A stretch of 64,000 nt of DNA, taken from NCBI GenBank assembly GCA_977006965.1, contig OZ345385.1, forward strand, positions 1,426,001 to 1,490,000, given 5' to 3'. The stretch comes from Phymatolithon calcareum (lineage: Eukaryota > Rhodophyta > Florideophyceae > Hapalidiales). Below, in pieces: positions 10,488 through 19,379 of this stretch (positions are counted from its first letter, which is position 1; each line of letters opens with the position of its first letter). A program made the position numbers and the translations under genes. A model generated the notes under the pieces. That model searched no databases. It was not told the DNA's origin and saw nothing but the letters and a program-made list of their open reading frames with translations.

Positions 10488-11426
10488 ATGTCAAATCTTC
10501 AAGGCCGTCGCTCACGTTTAAGTCGAAATAAGGAGCCTTCAGTTCGCGCTCTTCTGGTCGCGAATCCATTTTGCAGTCATTGCAACAATTTATGCACGGC
10601 AGAACAGCTAACAGTCATATTCACATTTTGCGTTCCTCCGCAAGCTCTATGTGATACTTGCAGCGAACTATGGGAATCTTTGCAGCTGGATTTTTGGGTG
10701 ACTCCTCTCTCCTCCTCCTCATCATCATCAGCATCCTCGCTCAGGCGCATCAAAGCGTTTTCCAGGTTTCCCGGGGCACAGAAAGTTAGAGTGAACGGGT
10801 TCAAGCAGGCATGGAAGCATGGCTTCATCTACCCTTGCTTCGAAGAGCCCATGGCAAGGGAAGTGTCCTCACCTGAGGTTCTCCGAGATAACAATGGCGA
10901 GGACGATGCATTGCGCGTGCTCCCTCCAGATCTGGGCATATCCCCAGCCTTGGGCCATACGACTGCCAAAATCGTGAATCGCATCCCGGGCATAGAGCGC
11001 CAGTTGTTCCGCTCTCGACGCGATCAGGCCGGCACAGGCGCGCCATCAGATGCTGTGAACATGGATGAATCTCCATTTGAAATGATCAAAACGCACGCGG
11101 AAAGCATATCTTCCTACTTTCTGATGGCGAAAGCGGAACTGACGGAAGCCACGAGGAGAGCTGCAACAATGAAGACGGAGATTTTTGGACTTGAATCACA
11201 GATGGCAAAGGACAAGGGGGATATTTCTCGTCTCCAAGCGCGGGAGCAAGAACTATTGGGTTCCATAGCTAGAATAGAGGAGGAAAAAAAGAAGGACAAT
11301 GATCTGATATCAGGAATGGAAAACAAAGCGCAGAATGATGCAGCGACAATCTTGCGATTGCAGTCCCTGCTCGACGAGAATCTCAAGCTCTGCGAGGACC
11401 TACCGAAAAGAATGCGGCGATTGTAG
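10488..11426 (+). CDS. Predicted protein with N-terminal Cys pairs and C-terminal coiled coil, 312 aa
   Basis: ATG at 10488 (aaATGtc context) gives an uninterrupted 312-codon frame. Residues 28-70 carry FCSHCNNLC and LCDTCSEL, two C-x-x-C pairs about 35 residues apart that could bind one zinc ion. Residues 82-92 are a Ser run. Residues about 205-305 are strongly helical with heptads (LESQMAKDKGDISRLQAREQ, IARIEEEKKKDNDL), a coiled coil that would dimerise. Neighbours are transposon debris, so context gives no role. I do not recognise a family. It is the clearest intact single-exon gene in the left half. It could also be an ORF1-like protein of an element, since coiled coil plus Cys pairs occur there. 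Confidence 0.6.
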   Translation: MSNLQGRRSRLSRNKEPSVRALLVANPFCSHCNNLCTAEQLTVIFTFCVPPQALCDTCSELWESLQLDFWVTPLSSSSSSSASSLRRIKAFSRFPGAQKVRVNGFKQAWKHGFIYPCFEEPMAREVSSPEVLRDNNGEDDALRVLPPDLGISPALGHTTAKIVNRIPGIERQLFRSRRDQAGTGAPSDAVNMDESPFEMIKTHAESISSYFLMAKAELTEATRRAATMKTEIFGLESQMAKDKGDISRLQAREQELLGSIARIEEEKKKDNDLISGMENKAQNDAATILRLQSLLDENLKLCEDLPKRMRRL

Positions 11427-11530
11427 TTTTATCATCTAGAACACTTTCAGTCGATTGGCGCAAACGGCAACCGGTTGATTAAAGAACGCACTTATTTCCC
11501 TATTCTACGTTTGAGGTTTTTTTAAAAAAA

Positions 11531-12005
11531 TTGGTTTGATGATGATGATGATGCTTTATTCCCCTAAGAGGCTAGCACGTCTAGAAGGCTTCATGCAACT
11601 CCACTTGCTGTGGTCGGAAGCGTCTTTTATGCGCGATTCGATATTTTGGTTTGGGATATCGCCAAGGAGAGAAGCGCATGTTCTGGGTACGCATTGTAGC
11701 AGTATCCTGCGAACGAGCCTGTTCTCACCCATGCGTAGAACATGTCCTAGTCATCCCCAGCGACGGTCCTTAATCCATTGCATCACCTCCTGTGAGGGCT
11801 CTCTTGCTTCTTCGGCTATCGTCCTTTTCGTCATCACGGCCAGCATCTTCGATACGGTACCGTTCAGTTTTTTCAGAATTAGTGTTGTTAGATTCCAGGA
11901 TTCACATCCATATATCAAAGTCGATACGAACGAGGCTCTCCAGAGGCGTAAGCGAATCAGAAGTGGTAGCGCCGTGTTCGTAAGTAGTCTATAGATGCTT
12001 TTGAA
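11531..12005 (-). pseudogene. LINE family C, ORF2 C-terminus with (CAT)n tail
   Basis: Read leftwards from about 11995: YRLLTNTALPLLIRLRLWRA, then STLIYGCESWNLT, LNGTVSKMLAVMTKRTI and WIKDRRWG, a TGA at 11751-11753 where family members have Trp, then LGHVLRMGE and the natural stop at 11556-11558. This is the region after the RT palm of many LINEs (the YGCESW and RRWGWLGH blocks). The 3' end is gcatcatcatcatcatcaaacc, a microsatellite tail. The copy is 5' truncated and dead through one stop. It abuts the poly(A)-like end of the family B element at 12006. Confidence 0.8.
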
Positions 12006-12197
12006 ACAAAAAATTGGTTTATTTAACGCTCTCAGTAACACTCTTGAGACTGTAAGGGAGATGCGTTTCAGTTGCTACTTTCTACAGCAGCTGGCCACTA
12101 TGCTCTTGTGGCAACCCTAGCTGCAAAAAAAACCTACAGAAGATAGGGGAAAAGCTTGGAGATGGAAAATCATTCCATGTCATCATGAAACACAATA

Positions 12198-12620
12198 CTT
12201 TCTTTCTTTCTTTATTGCGGAAAGATCGCTCACACTTATGGTAAGCGTCTAGAGCTTTTTTGCAACAGCATCTCATTGTTCAGAAATTTGAGTACGGCTA
12301 GGGGTCTCTCACGGCATACCTCTTCTACAGTCTTTTTTCCCACTCGGCCAATATATTTCCGTCGTGAGGCGGAACGTCCACCACATCGTAGGATTAGGTG
12401 TTCGGTAGTTTTCTTGGAACCAGAATTACAGGCCTTGCACACTGGATCGTACGGAATTACTTCCATATTGCATCCATGGTGAAAAGTGGCAACCATTGGG
12501 GTGCAGTCTCCAATCAGCTGGTGCAGCATCACCTCTGCTCGTCTATGCGATATGGGAAGGTCTTCTGTAAGAGTTAGAACGACGACTGGATTGAATTTGG
12601 AAGGCGGCCTGATGATGGTA
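12198..12620 (-). mobile_element. LINE family D fragment with zinc-finger C-terminus and 10-bp target duplication
   Basis: Flanked by aaacacaata at 12188-12197 and 12621-12630. The ORF (stop at 12236) reads RRAEVMLHQLIGDCTPM and then CKACNSGSKKTTEHLILRC, a C-x2-C-x9-H-x4-C finger of the kind found at the C-terminus of many LINE ORF2 proteins (zf-RVT). The tail ends with AATAAAG followed by (AAAG)n. Removing it with one duplication lets the family B frame read on as FFIIVFHDDME, as in the related copy at about 32930. Confidence 0.8.
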
Positions 12621-13025
12621 AAACACAATAATGAAGAAGAGTAACTGGTCCAGTGCCTGTTCAGTCATCTTGGTCTCTTCTTCGGTCAGGTGATATCTTA
12701 ATAGTTGGTCGGCAACGGTGTCCATGAGAAATGGCACACTCGTACCAAAATTTTCTTCTAGACTTGTCGTGCTCAGAGGGGAAACCTTCCAAATGCGCAC
12801 TTAACTGCCAATTGACGATGTCGTACTTTCGGTAGCCTTAGGATCGCAGGGATAGCCTCGAGGATATCATACGAAATTTTTCGCTTTCTGTTGAGTTCCA
12901 GAGAATCACCTTCATCCTTGAATAGCGATGCTTTTAAGGGGATATATGTTGATTTATTTTAAAAGCTCCCAAAGCCTCAAATTGAGTAAAAGGGCGGCTT
13001 CTCGCTGCTTTCGATACTCATCTCT

Positions 13026-13730
13026 CTACTCTCCTTCTAATATCTCCTTAATTCGAATTTCTCTCCCTGCGAGGGCCCGAGTAAGTTTTTTGCATTCATA
13101 TTCCGCTTCTTGGTCCATCTTCATAGACCATAGTATACGTTGCAACACGATAAGCTCCACCACAGCACGAGTCCCAAAGTACTTCCCCAGAATGGATTTT
13201 CGCCACAAAGGAGCTCTGTTGAAAATGGCTCGCAGGCATCTCAACCGCGTATTTCTGTCCCTTATATAGAGCACTCCTGGTAGGTTGCTCGGTACGTCGA
13301 TCGGGATTTTAACTGTCCGGCCCTCTTCTTCTAACGACCATACTTTGACTGTTGCTTGTAGGCGTCGCTTTTTTGACACCATGCCTTCTTCCGCTTGTTT
13401 CAGAGTTTCTTTAAGGTGTTCCTCTTCCCCGAGATAACCAAAGTCCTTTGATACGTCTTCCAGATCATCTTCTTTTCCCTGGTATTCTTCTGAAAGCTCC
13501 AAGAACTTCCTCCGTCTTACCAAGCTTGAGGCGAACCTTTCAGCCTGGTGCATTCTTCTCATCTGTGGGCTGGCGAGACGGCAGAGCACTCGCATCCTCT
13601 CCCTTCGATACTCGGCATATTTTCCGAAAACGTATCTGTAGAAAAGACCTTCTGCTGCTTCAATGGCCGATAGTAGTCGTTTCGTGATCGGGGTCAGGTG
13701 AATGGCATACTCCCATTTGGGGAGAATCAA
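13026..13730 (-). CDS. LINE A ORF2 C-terminal domain, open 234 codons
   Basis: The open frame starts inside the ORF (ILPKWEYAIHLTP) and stops at 13026. The domain has a Glu/Lys-rich helical middle (EEYQGKEDDLEDVSKDFGYL) and a conserved block LRCLRAIFNRAPLWRKS near residue 160 that recurs in every family A copy. Its role is unknown; its place after the RT suggests RNA or DNA binding during target-primed reverse transcription. It is a fragment of a dead element. Confidence 0.6.
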   Translation of the reverse strand: MILPKWEYAIHLTPITKRLLSAIEAAEGLFYRYVFGKYAEYRRERMRVLCRLASPQMRRMHQAERFASSLVRRRKFLELSEEYQGKEDDLEDVSKDFGYLGEEEHLKETLKQAEEGMVSKKRRLQATVKVWSLEEEGRTVKIPIDVPSNLPGVLYIRDRNTRLRCLRAIFNRAPLWRKSILGKYFGTRAVVELIVLQRILWSMKMDQEAEYECKKLTRALAGREIRIKEILEGE

Positions 13731-14047
13731 CGACTTGAAAATCCTGATTCACGTGTTTGTTTGGAGTCCTCTGACGTTCAAGCCAGTTTGGCGGAGTTTT
13801 TGTGTGCATCTCATCGCTTGCTGTATCGTCGGTAACTCCGTTGTTGTTCAAACTGATCCCGAGGTAGGACAGTCTCCAGGCCTGGTGCAGCTCATTTCCT
13901 GAAGGAAGAATTTCTTCTTTGGGAGTCCTTTGTACTTAAGGACCTCGCTCTTTCGTGGCTTTGTGTTCCATTTCATTGAGTTCTCGGCTGCCCACTTCGT
14001 AGCTATGTCCAACAGTTTTTGCAATCCTTTTGCATTCTTTGCCTGAA

Positions 14048-14167
14048 GGGATATTTGATGATTTTATTTTTGAGAGCTCCCAAAGCCTCACCTTGGAGTA
14101 ACTTTTATTCTGAAAGTGTTCGAACCCGCGCGGGAAATCCCATCAGATTGCATTCTATCCGGGCACG
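14048..14167 (-). mobile_element. Very short family A2 LINE 3' end nested in the family A copy
   Basis: The + sequence from 14049 (atatttgatgattttatttt) is the inverted A2-type tail, different from the A tail by a tcatcaaatatcc terminus. It interrupts the family A frame right after FADDVLL. Only a 4-bp duplication (gaag) is apparent. Confidence 0.6.
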
Positions 14168-14242
14168 AAGAAGAACGTCATCCGCAAATAGCTGCGCTGG
14201 ATGGTCAGACACTGTTCTTGTTACTTGGGCAGCGGCTTCGGC

Positions 14243-14351
14243 GAACTTATCCATGATGATGATGATTGATTTGTTCCCCTAAGAGGCTAGTACGTCTAGA
14301 AGGCTTCATGCGACTCCACTTGCTGTGGTCGGAAGCGTGAACGTATCCATG
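14243..14351 (-). mobile_element. 83-bp family C LINE 3' end with 13-bp target duplication
   Basis: gaacttatccatg (14243-14255) and gaacgtatccatg (14339-14351) differ by one base and flank a piece matching the last 80 bp of the family C copy at 11531 (cctaagaggctag, ttgctgtggtcggaagcgt), with the same (ATG)n-type tail. It lies between RT motifs B and C of the family A copy. Confidence 0.85.
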
Positions 14352-14733
14352 AATATGCTATATAGGCACGGACTAAGCCGGGAGCCCTGCGGAACACCTC
14401 GGTCGATAATGCACCACGTTTTTGTTTCATTTCCTGCAGAGGAAATCTGAGGACTTTGCAGATATTTTGTTCTTGAGATATTCCAGTCCCTTTTCGAATT
14501 GTGAGTGTCGGGTCACTGCTTGGACGTCTCGTACGACCCATTGTACCTCTTCTATTTCTCTGGTTGTTCTTGGAACAGCCAGCAGGTTACAGTAATCCTC
14601 CAAAGCAGTTGCTGTCATGCCCTATGTACTTAGTACAGATGGTGCAAGTCGCTACCGGTCAAGTGGGCGATTCAGCAATGAGCCGCAGCATTTTAGAGCA
14701 TAGAATCTGGCGTGTGTGATTTGTTTATTTTAA

Positions 14734-14965
14734 GGGGGATGTATGTTGTTTATTTTAAAAGGACCCAAGACCTCATTTTGAGTAACAGGGCAGCTTCTCA
14801 ACTACTTCGACTTAACGCATTCTAGCTTCTTAAAATCGTCTTGATTCGACTTTCTGCCCGAGTGAGCATGAACTTTTGCTTAGGCCACCTCTTGTACTTA
14901 AGCACTTAGCTCTTTCCTGGCTTTGTGTTCCATGTCGTAGAATCATAGGAGAGTGGAGAGAAGCA
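14734..14965 (-). mobile_element. LINE family A 3' fragment with internal deletion
   Basis: An inverted family A tail at 14734-14800 (gggggatgtatgttgtttat) is followed by a short C-terminal remnant (RAESRIKTILRS). Then comes sequence matching the WNTK...KSEVLKYKG segment (14870-14960). The middle of the ORF is missing. Confidence 0.65.
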
Positions 14966-14982
14966 GCAGATGTGGTGTGAGA

Positions 14983-15496
14983 CTATGAGATTACGCTCAC
15001 CAACTGGTACATGTGGATGTGCACAGCAAACTGACCCGGTGCCAGCGACTTTTCCCTCTCCTTAACCGCACGTGCCCACGATGCACCCCAGTCCTCTTCA
15101 AAACTGCTTCGCAAAACCGTGGACCATGTCTCACCGTAACCAAAACGTCCATATGTTTGCCAACCTCCATGGGCCAATTCCCGGAGATCTTGTTCTCGTT
15201 TTCCACCTCTAACTCGTCCCTCTCCAATCCTTCCCCACTACTCCAATATTCACGACTAATGTATACCACGTTTTGCCCCACATCCTTTGAAACCACGTAC
15301 CACGGTCCATCACTGAGCCCAATTCCTTTCCTCTGTCCGAGCTTGAAGAGCCAAAACCAGTCATGCTCACCAAGCGTCTTAGCAGTCTCAAACTCAACTA
15401 ATTGACCGCGCTGGACGCCAATTCGCAGGCGCAGAAACTCCTCCCATCTGACCTTCCCCAAAAAACAGTCACCCTGGCTGTCCGGACGATCGGTTT
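14983..15496 (-). pseudogene. mnmA: C-terminal half of an MnmA/TRMU-type tRNA 2-thiouridylase
   Basis: From about 15496 the frame reads RPDSQGDCFLGKVRWEEFL, then the GEHDWFW stretch, LGQRKGIGLSDGPWYVVSKD, VVYISREYWS and VRHGPRF. A shift to the overlapping frame (14983-15177) then gives EKSLAPGQFAVHIHMYQL. These are the ordered motifs of tRNA-specific 2-thiouridylases: the catalytic-Cys loop DSQGxCFLG, GQRxGLG, GPWYVVxKD and APGQFAV. The enzyme thiolates U34 of Lys/Glu/Gln tRNAs, in organelles of eukaryotes. The N-terminal ATP-binding PP-loop half is missing; a family B LINE end (plus strand) begins where it should be. One frameshift lies near 15090-15110. It is a truncated relic, or the last exon of a broken gene. 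Confidence 0.8.
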
Positions 15497-15856
15497 GCGA
15501 AGGTGCGTCATAGACAGTTGGCCTTCAAGTACGCAAGCGGGAGATTTCCTCAAGTGAGCACGACATTGATATCGGAAAAATTCGGTACGGCTGCCGATCA
15601 GCACCTGGAAACGCTATCCAAGAATTTGGCGAAGTATAAACTGGACCCCTAAGACATGCTAATTATGGAAAAGGCACTAGACTCGTTGTTGCTCTACAGC
15701 GTCACCATTATTGAAAAAATGGAAAATGATCAGTCCCTGTACTAGGGGCAAGGAGACGCACTAAAACGAAATAGTACTGGAAAGCCGCTCCCGTACAGTC
15801 TTATGAGTGTAACTGAGGGCTTTAAATAAACAACTTACCAGTTGCAAAAAAAATTG
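15497..15856 (+). mobile_element. LINE family B 3' end
   Basis: The sequence reads on from VRHRQLA-like codons (about 15510) through SGRFPQVSTTLISEKFGTA (frame changes) and MEKALDSLLLYSVTIIEKME to a stop at 15742-15744. The family B tail follows (gctcccgtacagtctt ... cagttgcaaaaaaaa). It is 5' truncated and carries at least one stop. Confidence 0.75.
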
Positions 15857-16163
15857 GTATACTCCTAGATACGTAATCTCCGGCACATGGGCCAAGACTT
15901 TGGACGCTAGTTTGAACGTCCGTCCTGCTGTTTCTCTGATTCTAGAATTTCCGTTTTTCCTTGTTTCGTCTTATTTCGATTTCCTCGTTCGCCAATAATA
16001 GAAAGTGTTTTGCAATTCTTCGACTTGGAGCATAACAGAGCATTTTTGAGCCGACCAAGTCATTCGGTAAGCCTGTGCCCATTTGGAGCATTCGTTGAGC
16101 ATTTCCTGTAGCTCGTCTTCGTTCCTCGCCATTAATATGACGTCATCAGCGAACACGTTCAAG
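15857..16163 (-). pseudogene. LINE family C-like RT fragment with FADD box
   Basis: Read leftwards from 16163: MNVFADDVILMARNEDELQE (RT motif C), then a KWAQAYRMTWSAQKC stretch, and in other frames VLAHVPEITYLGVYQ. This is the part of a LINE ORF2 that precedes the segment kept at 11531-12005. It begins immediately after the A tail of the preceding family B copy. Confidence 0.7.
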
Positions 16164-16330
16164 CGAAGGCTCTATTGAAGAGGTCGAGAGGACCTTTTTC
16201 GCACAAGTATTCGGATCAATCGCGAATAACCGATGTGTAAGACTTCGACTTCTCTGTCGCATCCAAACAGCTGAAGACAGGAGAATGGTTTAAGTCGTCA
16301 GAATGCTTAAGCCATAATGCAACATAAAAC
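16164..16330 (+). pseudogene. LINE family B ORF2 fragment
   Basis: One frame reads GSIEEVERTFFAQVFGSIAN followed by RLRLLCRIQTAEDRRMV, matching VERTFFFQVFG...RLRLLCRIQPPEHRRE of the copy at 33118-34275. It is too short to show ends. Confidence 0.65.
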
Positions 16331-16540
16331 TGAGAACAAACAGGTCAGGGAATATACCTGAATGGACGTCATTGGAAGTTCAACGTGCATCTTCATCTTC
16401 CATCCATTCGAGTCTCTGATCTTTTCATGAAGAAGACGGGCGGCTGTGGAGGTCTGATTCTTGTGGATCACAAGGGCAAACTTGGGCAGGTCGAAGTGGG
16501 TTATGGCACAAATACATATGTATAGACGATGATCGATCCT
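16331..16540. other. No recognisable feature
   Basis: Mixed-composition sequence with no ORF of note and no match to the repeats seen elsewhere in the window. Confidence 0.4.
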
Positions 16541-16578
16541 AGAAATGTATCCCCCCTACGCAGGGGGCATACATTTCT
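16541..16578. repeat. 38-bp hairpin
   Basis: agaaatgtatccccc and gggggcatacatttct pair as inverted repeats around a 7-base loop (one extra base on the right arm). The right arm overlaps the left target duplication of the LINE at 16584. Confidence 0.7.
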
Positions 16579-16651
16579 CGATACTGTTACTCTTCAAGAG
16601 AGGCCTTGGGAGCTTTTAAAATAAATCAACACATATCCCCATTTCTCGATA
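16573..16651 (+). mobile_element. 57-bp LINE A 3' end with perfect 11-bp target duplication
   Basis: atttctcgata at 16573-16583 and 16641-16651 bound a piece consisting only of the family A tail (ctgttactcttcaagagagg ... acatatcccc, 16584-16640). This extreme 5' truncation fixes the exact 3' end of family A elements. Confidence 0.9.
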
Positions 16652-16719
16652 AGGGCTGGGTCAATTTTTATGGTCCCATAAACGATTAAAAATTTCATTT
16701 TTATTGACATTTATTTTTT

Positions 16720-17116
16720 ATGAGCAGAATGGCTAATGTAAGTGTTGGAATTCCAATCGTAAATGCCGAACTGGCCAATCAGGAGGAGTTGGAATCATTA
16801 CAGCTCTATGTAGACCTGTGCGGCAGCACCGCCATTGATGGAGGTCCTCGTATTTGTTTGACACGTGGAAATGAATAGGCCCTTCGCCTACCCGCCGAGC
16901 TGGGATCCACAATACCGGAATGCACCTACCGCCGCTCTGAGCAGAGCAAGCCGTGCGACTGTCCGTATGACGCGCTACACCTCAAATAACAGCTTTGTCC
17001 CGGCAGCTGCCAATCGTGAATCCATTCGTAAAAAATGGTCCAGCCATACCGCAGATAGTTTTATGATTTACTATGATCATTATTGCCTCTCAACTTCGGA
17101 AATTAATAAATCCTAG
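16720..17116 (+). pseudogene. Broken ORF of unknown type, weakly like a tyrosine-recombinase C-terminus
   Basis: An ATG at 16720 opens MSRMANVSVGIPIVNAELAN..., which stops at 16878. An overlapping frame (16865-17116) continues with FAYPPSWDPQYRNAP and ESIRKKWSSHTADSFMIYYD. One frameshift would join them into about 135 codons. The WSS...YY ending recalls the last helix region of tyrosine recombinases (GRWSS...YI), but no Arg/His catalytic set can be placed. I treat it as unassigned. Confidence 0.3.
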
Positions 17117-17126
17117 TTTTAAAATC

Positions 17127-18071
17127 AATTTTAATACAGGGGATATGTGTTGATTTATTTTAAAAGCTCCCAAGGCCTCTCTTGAAGAGTAACAGGGCCG
17201 CTTTCGCACGATTTTCTTTTCTCACGTAGTTTGACTATTCAGTATATCGTTGATTCGTATTTCTCCCCAACAAGTGCTCCAGGGAGTCGCTTACATTCAT
17301 ATTCAATTTCAGGACTAATCTTGGATGAACATAGAATGCGTTGGAGCGCGACCAGCTCAATCACGGCTGTGACACCAAAGTATGCACCAAGTACTGATTT
17401 TCTCCAAAGAGGTGCTCTATTGAATATCAGCCGTAGGCATCGCAACCGTGTAGACCTTTCTCTTACGCGGAGAACCATCGGTAGATTGTTCGAATCAGTT
17501 GGTATCTCGAGCGATCTTCCCTCTTCTTCCTCTGCCCATAACTCAATTATTTCTTTTCGTCGCCCTTTCTTTGAGACTGAGCCCTCCTTGGCTTTATCGA
17601 GAGCTTGCTGCAGATCTTCATATTTCTTGAGGCACTCTATGTCCTTGGTTGCCTCCTTGATGTCTTCATCTCTCCCAGAATACTCTTCTGTCTCACTAGA
17701 CTCGCAGAGAACCTTTCTGCTTGGTGTCTTCTCCTCATGGCAGGTGGTTCTAGTTGGCACAGAACTCGCATTCTTCCACGGCGGTACTGGGCATATGTCC
17801 CAAAAACATACTTGAAGAATAAACCTTCTGCAGATTCGATTGCTGATTGTAATCGCTTTGACAGAGGCGTGACGTGGAGTGCATACTCCCACTTTGGCAA
17901 AATAAGCGACTTGAAGATTCTAATGCATGTCACAGGCTGAAAGCCTCGAACATTGACTCCAATATCCCGCAGTTTGTGTATGCACCCCACTGCATTTCGT
18001 ACTCTTGATAACGCCATGTCGTCTGTTACGCCTTTGTGGTTCATGCTTATACCGAGATAATTTTAATACAG
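17127..18071 (-). mobile_element. LINE family A copy with 13-bp target duplication
   Basis: aattttaatacag at 17127-17139 and 18059-18071 bound a 5'-truncated family A element (17140-18058). Its ORF (two frames, shift near 17700) reads RIFKSLILPKWEYALHVTP, MRVLCQLEPPAMRRRHQAER, SKKGRRKEIIELWAEEEEGR and LRCLRLIFNRAPLWRKSVLG. The inverted tail starts at 17140. A frameshift and a changed end (EKYESTIY) make it inactive. Confidence 0.85.
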
Positions 18072-18257
18072 AGTTGTGGTGGAAAAGAGTACTTTTTTGG
18101 CCATTTTTGGGACGATAAGAAAGGTCGAATTTTTCAAATTCTCTTGTTCGGAGTTAAATATAGTACGAGCTGAAAAAAGAGACGGCGTCCAGTCCAACTA
18201 CCAAATTCTTCTCAATGTACGAATAAGTAGAATTTTTGTTATCAATAAATAATTTCC
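18072..18257. other. AT-rich spacer
   Basis: No ORF or repeat recognised. It is the flank into which the LINE at 17140 inserted. Confidence 0.4.
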
Positions 18258-18515
18258 GAGCCCACAGACGATACAGTAATGTCAAGAGTACGGAATGCGG
18301 TTGGATGCATCCACAAAATTAGACAGAGTGGCATTAATGTCAGTGGCTTCCACCCTGAAATATGCATCAGAATTTTCAAGTTGTTCTCCCCAAGTGGGAG
18401 TATGCAATTCATCTGACTCCAATGACCAAGTGGTTACTATCAGCAATTGAGGCAGCAGAAGGCCTTTTTACAAGTATGTCTTCGGAAAATATGCAGAACA
18501 TCGAAAAAATCGAAT
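18258..18515 (+). pseudogene. LINE family A ORF2 fragment
   Basis: Frames read VMSRVRNAVGCIHKIRQSGI and then GSMQFI*L where others have WEYAIHLTP, and KAFLQVCLRKICRTSKKSNE in another frame for GLFYRYVFGKYAEYRRER. Several frame changes. It stops where an inverted B-type tail begins. Confidence 0.65.
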
Positions 18516-18945
18516 GAGAGATTTTTTATTCAAGTTTATTTACAAGCCCCACAAACTTCCGAAGATATGGGCGAGGCTTCCTCTGATGCTACCTACCTTT
18601 GTGCAGCTCACGAAACGCACACTAGAATCGCGGACTTGAAAACTCAGGATTCAAGTAATCCTATCTCAGTCCTCTACAGGATTGCTGACGCTTGGACTCG
18701 ACCGCTTTTTGCCTTGCCTTATACGAGTCAATACAGGCCTTCTTCGTTCTGCATGCGTTCTATAAGTGTCTTGCTAAATAGTAAGAGCTCATCTAGCGCC
18801 TTTTCTGCTTCTTTAGTTTTTCTCCTTATAGGTCGTACCCTGCTAGTGTGCTTTCAAGTGTCTCCATATGCTCTCTGGCTCTTGTGCCGAATTCTTCGGC
18901 CAAACGACAGCTCAGATATGTGGGGTTGAATGAAGATGTTTACTT
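18516..18945 (-). pseudogene. LINE family B-related 3' end
   Basis: Read leftwards, the codons resemble REHMETLES and then KALDELLLFSKTLIERMQNEE, followed by a stop, as in the B-family C-terminus ATEKALDDILLFSKSIIES. The 3' end is gggcttgtaaataaacttgaat at 18516-18545, a variant of the B tail. Confidence 0.6.
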
Positions 18946-19225
18946 GGTCGTTGGTCGGTATCTATAGTCCATCGTTGATACTAGATGCTCGACAGTTCAT
19001 GGATGCTACTTGTGGGTCGATGAGCCTAAGTACTAAACAGAGGCAACACACTAGATTGAAGATGACCCACCATGGGCAGGTAAGCGGACATCCATACGGG
19101 GAAGTCAGATAGCTTACCATTAACACGGCCCACGGTAAGCGACGGAGAATGACTACTGGCCGGTAAATCTTGCGGCGACAAGGAACGAGAATATGATGAG
19201 ATGGGAACTCACGCGCAGTCCGCAT
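18946..19225. other. No recognisable gene
   Basis: Unassigned sequence between LINE debris and the large inverted repeat. Confidence 0.4.
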
Positions 19226-19358
19226 GTGGGGGTTGTGCACCGGCTGCGAGGGATGACATGAGCCCGAGGGCATGATATTCAACCGAGGCGCAGCCGAGGT
19301 CCGAATATCATGGCCTGAGGGCGATTGTCATCCCTCGCAGCCGGTGCACAACCCCCAC
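19226..19358. repeat. 133-bp inverted repeat with 33-bp perfect arms
   Basis: Arms 19226-19258 and 19326-19358 are perfect complements (gtgggggttgtgcaccggct ...). Inner arms 19263-19280 and 19303-19322 pair imperfectly (gggcatgatattc / gaatatcatgg). The loop contains ccgagg twice. It is GC-rich and unlike the AT-rich hairpins elsewhere. It may be a foldback or miniature element; no target duplication is evident. Confidence 0.85.
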
Positions 19359-19379
19359 TTGTCTTATCGTATGGAATCT

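Larger units (their letters stand above)
12938..14445 (-). mobile_element. LINE family A copy nested in the family B copy
   Basis: Read leftwards: RT motif B (RGVPQGSRLSP near 14390), a FMDKFAEAA stretch, motif C (AQLFADDVLL near 14185), WNTKPRKSEVLKYKGLPKK (near 13950), then the open 234-codon C-terminal frame 13026-13730 (WEYAIHLTP, MRVLCRLASPQMRRMHQ, RLRCLRAIFNRAPLWRKS, GREIRIKEILEGE). The 3' end carries the family A tail (12938-13000). It is itself interrupted by short LINE pieces at 14048-14167 and 14256-14338. I cannot define its target duplication. Confidence 0.75.
12006..14731 (-). mobile_element. LINE family B copy broken by nested insertions
   Basis: Pieces of one family B ORF appear in order. 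RQILCSKMLRL (about 14700) and EVQWVVRDVQAV (about 14540) lie before the large insertion. SLFKDEGDSLELNRKRKI (about 12900), RHRQLAVKCAFGRFP (about 12815) and TEQALDQLLFFIIVF (about 12645) lie after it. The 3' end, with its ttaaataaaccaa terminus, is at 12006-12100. The gap 12938-14445 is a family A LINE and 12198-12620 is a third LINE. Continuity is inferred by comparison with the better copy at 33118-34275. Confidence 0.65.

Noticed and set aside
14100-14167. Possible SINE with a B box (gttcgaacc)
   Set aside because: The word lies in the orientation opposite to the LINE tail, ttcgaa is self-complementary, and no A box or tRNA fold is visible.
16865-17116. Tyrosine recombinase C-terminus
   Set aside because: The WSS...YY ending is suggestive, but the catalytic Arg, His and Tyr context cannot be placed; kept as an unknown ORF.
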